Of a stretch of 64,000 nt of DNA, positions 44,330 through 51,333 are shown piece by piece. Made by a program: the position numbers and the translations under genes. The notes beneath the pieces were generated by a model that searched no databases, was not told the DNA's origin, and worked only from the letters and a program-made list of their open reading frames with translations. Numbering within the stretch: position 1 is the first letter of the stretch; every line of letters starts with the position of its first letter. Source of the stretch: a bacterium (GTDB lineage: Bacteria; Joyebacterota; Joyebacteria; Joyebacterales; Joyebacteraceae); NCBI GenBank assembly GCA_025782395.1, contig JALGZD010000004.1, forward strand, positions 27,601 through 91,600. The letters run 5' to 3'.

Positions 44330-44617
44330 ATGAATGTTGGCAAGGTCGTCGGAACAATCGTCGCGAGCCAGAAGGACGAGAAGCTCACGGGCACGAAGCT
44401 GCAGATCGTGAGACAGCTCGAACTGGACGGCAGCGAGACAGGGGCCTTCGTCGTCGCAATCGACGCAGTGGGTGCAGGGGAGGGAGAGGTAGTCCTCTAC
44501 GCAAGCGGAAGCTCGGCGCGTCAGACCGCATTGACAAAGGACAGACCTGCCGATGCAGTCATCATGGCCATCGTGGACTCCATCGAAGTCGACGGGAAGC
44601 TCCTGTACCAGAAGTAG
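44330..44617 (+). CDS. BMC-P pentameric vertex protein 1 (EutN/CcmL)
   Basis: A 95-residue EutN/CcmL-family protein that caps the vertices of the polyhedral shell. It begins MNVGKVVGTIVASQKDEKL and continues KLQIVRQLELDGSETG, VAIDAVGAGEGEVVLYASG and VIMAIVDSIEVDGKLLYQK; all are family landmarks. AGAGG precedes the ATG. It is the first of three BMC-P genes here, as in several aldolase-type BMC loci. Confidence 0.94.
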   Translation: MNVGKVVGTIVASQKDEKLTGTKLQIVRQLELDGSETGAFVVAIDAVGAGEGEVVLYASGSSARQTALTKDRPADAVIMAIVDSIEVDGKLLYQK

Positions 44618-44714
44618 CGGAAGATCGGCCGACGGGAGCGGCGCCACCCCAGGTGTTCGTTGTTCCATGAGTCCCGTGAGCAGCGGCCAGGCCCTCTAGA
44701 GAATCGGCAAACCC

Positions 44715-46145
44715 ATGGCGAACGAAGAGCTTGCCATCAGGACGATAGTCGAACGTGTCGTCGGTGAACTGGCGTCCGCCGGAGAAGCTACAGGACGACA
44801 GGCGCCTCCGCCTTTCGATGGTCGCGGAATCCTCGAAGCAATGGATGACGCCGTCCAGGCTGCCTGGACCAGCCAGCGCGAGCTCATCGACGGCTCGCTT
44901 GAGCTTCGCAGGAAAATCGTTCGGGCAATGCGTGCCGCAGCTCTCGAGAACGCGCGGTTGCTCGCGGAACTGGCGGTAGAAGAGACCGGACTCGGTCGTG
45001 TCGAGGACAAGGTGCAGAAGAACATCCTCGTCGCAGAGCGCACCCCCGGCACCGAGGATCTGAGGCCCGTGGCTTTCACAGGAGACCACGGGCTTACCCT
45101 TGTGGAACGCGCGCCGTACGGAGTGATCGGGTCTATCACCCCATCGACCAACCCGTCTGAGACGATTATCAACAACGCAATCAGCATGGTTGCGGGCGGC
45201 AACGCGGTCGTCTTCAATCCGCACCCGGGAGCGCGCGTCGTCTCCCTCACGACCATCGACATTCTGAATCGTTCTATCAGCGAGGCCGGTGGTCCTCGGG
45301 CGCTTCTCTATGCGGTCAGTGAGCCTTCGATAGAGACTGCACAAGCACTCATGCAGCACTCCGACATAAGGCTTCTCGTGGTAACCGGAGGTCCCGCAGT
45401 GGTGAGGGCGGCGATGGAGAGCGGGAAGAAGGTGATAGCCGCTGGGCCGGGCAATCCTCCCGTTGTCGTTGACGAGACGGCGGATGTCGATCGGGCAGCG
45501 CGGGACATTATTGCCGGCGCGAGTTTCGACAACAATATCGTTTGTATCGCGGAGAAGGAGATCATAGCCGTTCGCGAGGTGTCCGACCGGCTACGTGCGG
45601 CGCTGACCGCGGCCGGAGCGATTGAACTCAAGGGACAGGCGATTGAGCGCCTGACACAGACCGTTCTCGAGGAGAACCGCGGCACGGGGCAGAGCTCCCC
45701 ATTGAAACGGCATCTCATAGGGCGGAATGTGGATGTCATCCTCGGGGAGGCAGACCTCTCCTGCCCTGCGGGAACAAGACTGGCCTTTTTCGTGGCCGAC
45801 GTCGATCATCCGCTTGTCTGGACGGAGCAGATGATGCCGGTCGTCCCCATGGTGATCGTCGAGAACGCTCTTGAGGCCATAGAACTTGCGAGGCGCGTGG
45901 AGCGCGGAAACGGGCATACAGCAGTCATGCATTCGAAGAACATCGAGCACCTCTCTCGCATGGCGAGAGCAATGGATTGCTCCATCTTCGTAAAGAACGG
46001 ACCGTCATTCGCCGGGTTGGGGTTCGGGGGAGAAGGCTTCACCACGTTTACCATAGCCAGTCCGACAGGAGAGGGGCTGACTTCGGCCAGGACGTTCACG
46101 CGCGAGCGACGCTGCACGCTCGTCGACTCTTTCAGGATCGTCTAG
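44715..46145 (+). CDS. pduP: CoA-acylating aldehyde dehydrogenase (PduP-like BMC cargo)
   Basis: A 476-residue enzyme that oxidises an aldehyde to acyl-CoA with NAD+. The catalytic cysteine is in FDNNIVCIAEKE (C277); the cofactor region has SITPSTNPSETIINNAISM, VTGGPAVVRAAMESGKK and AGPGNPPVVVDETADV. The first ~22 residues (EELAIRTIVERVVGELA) form an amphipathic helix separated by a Gly/Ala/Pro linker, the typical PduP encapsulation tag. The substrate may be lactaldehyde or another short aldehyde. A 97-base gap precedes it with no clear ribosome site. Confidence 0.94.
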   Translation: MANEELAIRTIVERVVGELASAGEATGRQAPPPFDGRGILEAMDDAVQAAWTSQRELIDGSLELRRKIVRAMRAAALENARLLAELAVEETGLGRVEDKVQKNILVAERTPGTEDLRPVAFTGDHGLTLVERAPYGVIGSITPSTNPSETIINNAISMVAGGNAVVFNPHPGARVVSLTTIDILNRSISEAGGPRALLYAVSEPSIETAQALMQHSDIRLLVVTGGPAVVRAAMESGKKVIAAGPGNPPVVVDETADVDRAARDIIAGASFDNNIVCIAEKEIIAVREVSDRLRAALTAAGAIELKGQAIERLTQTVLEENRGTGQSSPLKRHLIGRNVDVILGEADLSCPAGTRLAFFVADVDHPLVWTEQMMPVVPMVIVENALEAIELARRVERGNGHTAVMHSKNIEHLSRMARAMDCSIFVKNGPSFAGLGFGGEGFTTFTIASPTGEGLTSARTFTRERRCTLVDSFRIV

Positions 46146-46146
46146 C

Positions 46147-47475
46147 GTGTCAACGGCCACTGCCATAGAGAAGGCGGGCGTCGTCGGAGCTGGGGGAGGA
46201 GGCTTCCCCACGCACGTCAAGGCTGCCGGGCATGCCGACACGATGATCGCCAATGGGGCCGAGTGCGAGCCGCTTCTCCACTCGGACGGCGCCGTCATGA
46301 GGGCTGCTCCCGAGCGGGTGCTGAGGGGACTTGTCCTCATGCGGGATTCGCTTGGCGCATCGCGCGCCGTGATAGCCCTCAAGCGCGAGAACATTGAGGC
46401 TGGAAACGCACTGACGTCGGCGCTCGGTCGTTTCCCGGGCATCGAGCTTGAGCTTTTGGATAACGTCTACCCGGCGGGAGACGAGTATCTCCTGGTATAC
46501 GAACTGACGGGACGTGTCATTCCTGAGGGAGGCATTCCGCTCGACATCGGCGTGGTCGTGAACAACGTGACAACACTGGCCAATGTCGCGAACGCTGTGG
46601 AGGGCCGTCCCGTGACCAGGCGACTGGTCTCGGTGCAGGGTGCCGTCAAGAACCCCGCCACCTTCGAGGTCCCCATAGGAGTCTCAGTGGCAGAGCTCGT
46701 TGCTGCAGCCGGTGGGGCGACGGTAGAGAACGCGGCTGTGATCGTCGGGGGGCCCATGATGGGACGCCTGGCGAATGAGCTGTCGGAACCGGTCACGAAG
46801 ACAGTCGGTGGAATCATCGTGCTCCCCAGCGGGCATCCGCTGATCACGTCACGCGCTTCGACAGAAGCGCATGTGCTCAGGGTGGCCAGAGCGGCGTGCT
46901 GCCAGTGCATGGCCTGCACGGAACTCTGTCCCCGCGCGCTTCTCGGACACGAGCTCGCCCCTCACAGAACCGTGCGGGCGATACAGTACTCGACGCTCGA
47001 GATCGACCATCCGCACATCACGTCGGCGTATCTCTGCTGCGAGTGCGGCATGTGTGAGCTCTTTGCCTGTCCTATGGGGATACAGCCCAGACGGATACTG
47101 GCGGATCTGAAGGCGGAGCTGTCACGGAGAGGAATCGAGAACCCTCACACGAGGGCACATCTTAGCCCCGATGATGTGAGAGAGTACAGACAGATCCCTT
47201 CGAACCGACTCGTTCAACGTCTGGGTCTCTCAGACTATGACGGCCCAGCTGCGGTCGAAGACTGGACGGCCGAGATCCGACGTGTCGTGTTACCCATGAG
47301 TCAACACGTCGGGGAGCCCGCCGAACCGGCGGTCGAGGTGGGACAGCGGGTACTGGAAGGCGACGTGATCGGGGAAATCCAGCCCGGCGGCATAGGGGCG
47401 CGTGTGCATGCCAGTATTGCAGGGAGGGTGACTTCGGTGACTTCTGTCGAGGTCATCATCGAGTCGGTCAGCTAG
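46147..47475 (+). CDS. pduS: PduS-like flavo/Fe-S NADH-oxidising protein
   Basis: A 442-residue RnfC/PduS-type protein. It has the flavin/NADH region VVGAGGGGFPTHVKAAGHAD and NGAECEPLLHSDGAVM, an SLBB-like domain, and two [4Fe-4S] motifs: CCQCMACTELCP (~251-262) and CCECGMCELFACP (~297-309). A short C-terminal lipoyl-like domain is suggested by EVGQRVLEGDVIGEI. In Pdu organelles PduS is a cobalamin reductase that contacts PduT. Here no B12 enzyme is present, so it more likely re-oxidises NADH for the dehydrogenase. The GTG start is one base after the upstream stop. Confidence 0.9.
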   Translation: MSTATAIEKAGVVGAGGGGFPTHVKAAGHADTMIANGAECEPLLHSDGAVMRAAPERVLRGLVLMRDSLGASRAVIALKRENIEAGNALTSALGRFPGIELELLDNVYPAGDEYLLVYELTGRVIPEGGIPLDIGVVVNNVTTLANVANAVEGRPVTRRLVSVQGAVKNPATFEVPIGVSVAELVAAAGGATVENAAVIVGGPMMGRLANELSEPVTKTVGGIIVLPSGHPLITSRASTEAHVLRVARAACCQCMACTELCPRALLGHELAPHRTVRAIQYSTLEIDHPHITSAYLCCECGMCELFACPMGIQPRRILADLKAELSRRGIENPHTRAHLSPDDVREYRQIPSNRLVQRLGLSDYDGPAAVEDWTAEIRRVVLPMSQHVGEPAEPAVEVGQRVLEGDVIGEIQPGGIGARVHASIAGRVTSVTSVEVIIESVS

Positions 47476-47490
47476 CCAGGACGGTGAGTC

Positions 47491-48090
47491 TTGACGGGTC
47501 AGCTTGTCACACCAGGCAAGCTGATGCCGGGAGGAGGAGCATTGAGGGAGGCCATAGCCCTCATAGAGACAATAAGTGTCGCTGTCGGCGTACGAATCGC
47601 CGACGAGATGGCCAAGGCTGCGCCTGTTGAGATTCTGGATGCCACAGCCATCTGCCCCGGAAAGTACATGGTTCTGGTTGCTGGTGACGTCTCGGCCGTA
47701 GAATCGGCACTGAATCGGGGTGTCGAGATCGGAGGAAACGTGGTCGTGGACTCGCTCTTCATCCCGCACGTTCACCCCGACGTCTTTCCGGCGATACTCG
47801 GCGCCACGAAACCAACCGAACCCAATGCGTTGAGCGTTATCGAAACCTTCACGGCAGCAGCTTCGATCCTCGCCGCTGATGCCGCCGCGAAGGCCGCACA
47901 CATCCGACTCATCGAGATTCGCCTTGCCAAAGGACTCGGCGGCAAGGCGTTCTTCTCCATGATGGGCGACGTCCACCAGGTTGAAGCGGCCACGGAGGCG
48001 GCCCTCGCCCTTCTCAAAGAGAGCGGAAACCTGGTGAGGAGCGTGGTGATCCCGCACCCCCACGCAGATCTCTGGTCCAAAGTGTTCTAG
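47491..48090 (+). CDS. pduT: BMC-T trimeric shell protein, PduT-like with pore cysteine
   Basis: A 199-residue tandem BMC-domain protein forming trimeric pseudohexamers. Domain 1 starts LREAIALIETISVAVGVRIA, domain 2 NALSVIETFTAAASILAADA. The pore loop of domain 1 reads TAICPGKYMVLVAGD with Cys near residue 55, the place where PduT-type proteins bind a [4Fe-4S] cluster at the pore. Domain 2 has GGKAFFSMMGDVHQVEAA. Next to pduS, this suggests an electron conduit through the shell. The TTG start follows AGGACGGTGA. Confidence 0.92.
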   Translation: MTGQLVTPGKLMPGGGALREAIALIETISVAVGVRIADEMAKAAPVEILDATAICPGKYMVLVAGDVSAVESALNRGVEIGGNVVVDSLFIPHVHPDVFPAILGATKPTEPNALSVIETFTAAASILAADAAAKAAHIRLIEIRLAKGLGGKAFFSMMGDVHQVEAATEAALALLKESGNLVRSVVIPHPHADLWSKVF

Positions 48091-48100
48091 GGGATACGTA

Positions 48101-48373
48101 CTGCATCTCGCAAGAGTCATAGGCAGCGTCTGGGCCACGGCCAAGGTGGAGACCCTCAAGGGATATCGCCTTCTCATAGTCCAGCCACTCACACATGATC
48201 TGGTCGAGCGGGGACGTCCACTCGTCGCTGTCGACACTGTTTCCGCTGCTCCGGGGCAGCTGGTCTACTTCGTGAAGTCCCGCGAGGCAAGCAAGGCGCT
48301 GGATGAGCTTTTCAACCCAGTGGACGCTGCGATCCTGGGCATCGTGGACGAAGTAACGATCTTCCGGACCTGA
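48101..48373 (+). CDS. BMC-P pentameric vertex protein 2, apparent CTG start
   Basis: A 90-residue EutN/CcmL protein. The family's first strand is present only if translation begins at CTG 48101 (LHLARVIGSVWATAKVETLK), 5 bases after AGGGGAT. The first ATG/GTG/TTG codon downstream in frame is GTG 48146, which would drop the 15 residues forming strand 1 of the barrel. Later landmarks are YRLLIVQPLTHD, LVAVDTVSAAPGQLVYFVKS and VDAAILGIVDEV. The in-frame upstream stretch contains no standard start. It begins 10 bases after the BMC-T stop. Confidence 0.82.
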   Translation: MHLARVIGSVWATAKVETLKGYRLLIVQPLTHDLVERGRPLVAVDTVSAAPGQLVYFVKSREASKALDELFNPVDAAILGIVDEVTIFRT

Positions 48374-48402
48374 CGCGTAGACCCGAGTATGAGGGCTCTG
48401 TT

Positions 48403-48675
48403 TTGTTTATCGCGAAGATAATCGGCGAAGTCGTCTCGACTTTGAAGCACCACGCACTTGACGGGCGGAAGCTCCTCGTTATAGAAAAACTGGATACGGA
48501 TCGGAAGCCCCTGGGAGACTCGCTCCTGGCGGTCGACTCAGTGGGAGCCGGCGTTGGGGAAGTTGTGCTGGTGGTTGACGAGGGCAGCTCGGCCGCACTG
48601 ATCACCGGACTTGATAATCCGCCGATTCGCACCGTCATTGTTGGAATCATCGACAGGATCGATGTGGAGGGATAG
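48403..48675 (+). CDS. BMC-P pentameric vertex protein 3
   Basis: A 90-residue EutN/CcmL protein with TTG start 48403 (GAGGG seven bases upstream). It reads FIAKIIGEVVSTLKHHALDG, KLLVIEKLDTDRKPLGDSLL, AVDSVGAGVGEVVLVVDEGS and VIVGIIDRIDVEG. It is closer to BMC-P 1 in its VDSVGAG motif than to BMC-P 2. Three different pentamers suggest vertices specialised by neighbour tiles or assembly step, which is inference. It ends 4 bases before the aldolase gene. Confidence 0.93.
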   Translation: MFIAKIIGEVVSTLKHHALDGRKLLVIEKLDTDRKPLGDSLLAVDSVGAGVGEVVLVVDEGSSAALITGLDNPPIRTVIVGIIDRIDVEG

Positions 48676-48679
48676 GGGA

Positions 48680-49507
48680 ATGCCCTCACAGTTCGAGGCT
48701 GAACGGCAGATCGTCGAAATAGGGCGGAGGATCTGGGAGCGTGGCTACGTCGCCTCGAACGACGGCAATCTCAGCATCCGGATCGACTCCAATCGCATCG
48801 TCGTTACACCGACCGGGCAGTCAAAGGGCTTCCTCAAAACGAATGATCTGGTAGTCGTCAACCTCAAGGGACAGAAACTGGCAGGCCGCCTTGAGCCGAC
48901 GTCGGAGCTGGCAATGCACCTTTTCGCCTACAACCGTCGCCCTGAGATAGGCAGCGTTGTCCACGCCCACCCACCGAAGGCCACTGGATTCGCCGTTGCG
49001 GGTGTCGCGCTGGCGCAGTGTATCCTTCCAGAAGTCATCCTCTCGCTGGGCGGCGTCCCGCTTGCGGAGTACGCGACGCCTTCTACTCCCGAGGTCTCGC
49101 AGTCGATCAGCGGGTTCATCGACACTTACAGTGCTATGCTGCTTAAGAACCATGGTGTTCTCACTCTCGGGGAAGACATCTATCAGGCCTACTACCGCAT
49201 GGAAACCGTGGAACATTTCGCCGCAGTCTCTCTGACCGCGCTGCAGCTTGGCGGCGCATCTCCTCTCTCCAAAGCAAATATCGAAGACCTGGTTCGCGTC
49301 CGCGAGAAGCTCGGAATAGCTGGGCCTGTGGATATCTGCTACGATTGCGGTGCTTGTGCTCCGTCACGTAACGAGGCAAGCGGTTCGACCGACAGGCCTT
49401 CAGAGCAGCCGGTCCTGCCTGCATCCGAGAAGGCGGGAGACCCAGCCACAGATCAACTGGTGGAGGCCGTTCTCGAAGAAGTCAGGCGCCGAACAGACAA
49501 GGCGTGA
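48680..49507 (+). CDS. Class II (fuculose-type) aldolase, BMC cargo
   Basis: A 275-residue class II aldolase/adducin-fold enzyme. It has GYVASNDGNLSIRID, the substrate-phosphate motif TPTGQSKGFLKTNDLV, the zinc site VVHAHPPKATGF (H95, H97) and LLKNHGVLTLGEDIYQAYYRM with a third His. Relatives cleave L-fuculose-1-P or L-rhamnulose-1-P to DHAP and lactaldehyde. A Cys cluster (CYDCGAC) and a flexible linker lead to the C-terminal helix DQLVEAVLEEVRRRTDKA, a likely encapsulation peptide. It is the committed enzyme of the organelle. ATG 48680 follows ATAGGGGA. Confidence 0.9.
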   Translation: MPSQFEAERQIVEIGRRIWERGYVASNDGNLSIRIDSNRIVVTPTGQSKGFLKTNDLVVVNLKGQKLAGRLEPTSELAMHLFAYNRRPEIGSVVHAHPPKATGFAVAGVALAQCILPEVILSLGGVPLAEYATPSTPEVSQSISGFIDTYSAMLLKNHGVLTLGEDIYQAYYRMETVEHFAAVSLTALQLGGASPLSKANIEDLVRVREKLGIAGPVDICYDCGACAPSRNEASGSTDRPSEQPVLPASEKAGDPATDQLVEAVLEEVRRRTDKA

Positions 49508-49535
49508 CGCACGGAATCATCCTAGGAGAGACAAC

Positions 49536-50429
49536 ATGACCAAGAAAGGGTGTCTGTGGGGCTGGCTGGCCGGCACCGTCGGCCTCCTCGTCATATTCCT
49601 CGTTACGATGATCCTGATAGAATCGCTTCTGGGACGGCAGATGCGCTTTCCGACCTACGGTGCTCACATAGGCCTCGTGCGGATTGAGGGAGTCATTTCC
49701 GATTCACGGGATGTGATTGCCGACCTGAGATCATTCGAAGGCGACGGCGCAATGAAGGCGCTCGTGGTGAGAATCGACAGTCCCGGGGGAAGCGTTTCCG
49801 CATCTCAGGAGATCTACGAGGAGATCGTTGCGATCCGTGAGACTGGTATACCGGTTGTCGTGTCCATGGGAGCAATGGCCGCTTCGGGCGGATACTACGT
49901 GGCGTGTCCCGCCGACACGATAGTGGCCAACGCAGGAACTCTCACGGGCAGTATCGGTGTCATCATGTCCTTCATGAATCTTGAGGAACTCTTCGGTAAG
50001 GTCGGCGTAGATTTCGAAGTTGTCAAGAGCGGCGAGTACAAAGACATGGGTTCCATGAACCGGGAAATGACAGCGAAAGAGCGTGAACTTCTTCAGACTA
50101 CGATCGACGATATCCATTTGCAGTTCATAGAAGTCGTCGCAACGGAGCGCAGCCTGGACATGAAGAGCGTCCGTGAGATAGCGGATGGGCGCATATTCTC
50201 CGGGCGACAGGCGCTGGAGCGAGGCCTGGTGGACGTTCTTGGAACGCTTGATGACGCACAGCTTCTGGCTGCGAGGATGGGGGGCATCAAAGGCGAACCA
50301 CGGGTTCTTGAGCCTGTAAAGGTTCATCGATTGACGCTGACAGACCTGCTCGGCCGTTCCGTCCTTGGGCTCCTGGAGCCGGCATCGGTCCCGGCCGGTG
50401 CCCAGTATTTGTTCAGACCTGCCAAGTGA
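49536..50429 (+). CDS. sppA: Signal peptide peptidase SppA, short single-domain form
   Basis: A 297-residue membrane serine protease that degrades cleaved signal peptides on the outer face of the inner membrane. One membrane helix (WLAGTVGLLVIFLVTMILIE, ~residues 10-29) precedes the protease domain. The nucleophile lies in GAMAASGGYYVACPAD (S117) and the general base in SGEYKDMGSMNREMT (K169), the Ser/Lys dyad of the S49 family. Also seen is VVRIDSPGGSVSASQEIYEE. It is about half the length of the double-domain E. coli enzyme. ATG 49536 has AGGAGAG upstream and follows the BMC aldolase by 28 bases. Confidence 0.93.
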   Translation: MTKKGCLWGWLAGTVGLLVIFLVTMILIESLLGRQMRFPTYGAHIGLVRIEGVISDSRDVIADLRSFEGDGAMKALVVRIDSPGGSVSASQEIYEEIVAIRETGIPVVVSMGAMAASGGYYVACPADTIVANAGTLTGSIGVIMSFMNLEELFGKVGVDFEVVKSGEYKDMGSMNREMTAKERELLQTTIDDIHLQFIEVVATERSLDMKSVREIADGRIFSGRQALERGLVDVLGTLDDAQLLAARMGGIKGEPRVLEPVKVHRLTLTDLLGRSVLGLLEPASVPAGAQYLFRPAK

Positions 50430-50444
50430 CCTTCACAAAAGCAT

Positions 50445-50473
50445 TTGACAGACCCCGTGTCTGTTGTTAGGAT
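50445..50473 (+). promoter_or_regulatory. Sigma70-type promoter with dyad in the spacer (HU operon)
   Basis: TTGACA (50445-50450) is followed after 17 bases by TAGGAT (50468-50473). The perfect inverted repeat ACAGAC-CCCGT-GTCTGT (50448-50464) lies across the -35 box and spacer, a position suited to a repressor. Transcription would start near 50480 and produce a leader of about 330 bases. Confidence 0.7.
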
Positions 50474-50478
50474 GCTCC

Positions 50479-50810
50479 TAGTGAGGCAAGTGATCTCACT
50501 ATGGTTATGTGTGTCCATGAGACACCGCTTGAATCCCTGATACGCTATCGGCTCTCCAACGTGCGAGAACCGAAGAGACGCACCGGGTGAAAAGGCGGAG
50601 ATCGCGGCTACCGTCCACGATACACCCTGGTTAATGATGCGTTTCATAGCCGCTTTCCCCGGAGTAGTTGGAGGCGGCAAGCAAGCCATACGAGACGAGT
50701 GGCGCCGTGCGCCCCAAGAAAGCAGCGAGTAGCTGCGTCTCCTGCGCTTAGTGAATGACGCGTATAAGAGGCGGGGAGCATGCCGGATTCCACGGCGGAG
50801 GTTGTGGACG
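50479..50810 (+). ncRNA. Structured leader or separate small RNA upstream of HU
   Basis: No coding frame is supported here. Several hairpins are visible in order: TAGTGAG/CTCACTA (50479-50501), GTGTC/GACAC (50511-50525), TCGGCTCTC/GAGAACCGA with one mismatch (50548-50573), CCGGG/CCCGG (50583-50662) enclosing GCGGCTA/TAGCCGC (50604-50653), GGCGC/GCGCC (50701-50713) and GCAGC/GCTGC (50722-50736). I could not match it to 6S, tmRNA, SRP RNA or RNase P RNA. The ribosome site GGAGG near 50799 belongs to HU. Confidence 0.5.
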
Positions 50811-51146
50811 ATGACCAAAGCTGATCTGGTAGATCGCATAGCCGGCAGGACTGGACTGACCAAGCGTGATGTGGCTGTCGTCGTCGAGGCGCTTCTGGAC
50901 GCAATTAAGGAAGCGCTCGCGGAGCACAAGCACATTGAGATCAGGGAGTTCGGGACCTTCAAGGTCAAGAAGCGCAGAGCCAGCATGAAGTACAACCCGA
51001 GGGACCGCTCACAGAAGGTCATTGTGCCCGAGAAAATGGTTCCCGTATTCAAACCGAGCAAGTTTCTGAAGGAGAAGGTAAACTGGATGGGTGAGGCCCG
51101 GGCAGCTGCACCAGTGGTGCCCGGCGACGAATCAACGTCCGTGTAA
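50811..51146 (+). CDS. hup: HU-family DNA-binding protein
   Basis: A 111-residue HU/IHF protein that bends and compacts DNA. It opens MTKADLVDRIAGRTGLTKRD and contains the signature IREFGTFKVKKRRASMKYNP, in which the arm residues MKYNPRD replace the common RKGRNP. A ~20-residue acidic, Ala/Pro-rich tail extends beyond the 90-residue core. ATG 50811 lies 10 bases after GGAGG. Upstream is the structured leader, and downstream the tiny basic ribosomal protein, 8 bases away. Confidence 0.95.
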   Translation: MTKADLVDRIAGRTGLTKRDVAVVVEALLDAIKEALAEHKHIEIREFGTFKVKKRRASMKYNPRDRSQKVIVPEKMVPVFKPSKFLKEKVNWMGEARAAAPVVPGDESTSV

Positions 51147-51154
51147 GGAGGCGT

Positions 51155-51250
51155 ATGCCAAGTCTGAAGAAGAAGCGCCGTAAGAAGATGGCGAAGCACA
51201 AGCTGAAGAAGAGGCGCCGCAGGGATCGTCATAAGAAGAAGGTCCGCTAG
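51155..51250 (+). CDS. bS22/AURKAIP1-COX24-like mini ribosomal protein
   Basis: A 31-residue, extremely basic peptide: MPSLKKKRRKKMAKHKLKKR followed by RRRDRHKKKVR. This matches the AURKAIP1/COX24 domain of bS22-type small-subunit ribosomal proteins known in Bacteroidota and relatives, with the conserved KKKRRKKM-KHK-KKR pattern. The ATG has AAGGAGG at ideal distance. About 22 of its 31 residues are Lys or Arg. The HU neighbour may give growth-linked co-expression. Small size makes it easy to miss. Confidence 0.88.
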   Translation: MPSLKKKRRKKMAKHKLKKRRRRDRHKKKVR

Positions 51251-51333
51251 GCTTTCATGTGGACGAGTCCTGCTGCGGCTGCGACAGTGTGGAGCAGGCG
51301 CAGCACGGGACGAGCTCGTGGTCTGGAGGACAA

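Noticed and set aside
50479..50740. Structured leader considered as 6S, tmRNA, SRP or RNase P RNA
   Set aside because: None of the diagnostic cores (SRP GGAAGCAGCC tetraloop domain, RNase P GAGGAAAGTC, tmRNA TTCGA arm with CCA end, 6S central bubble) could be placed; kept only as an unnamed candidate.
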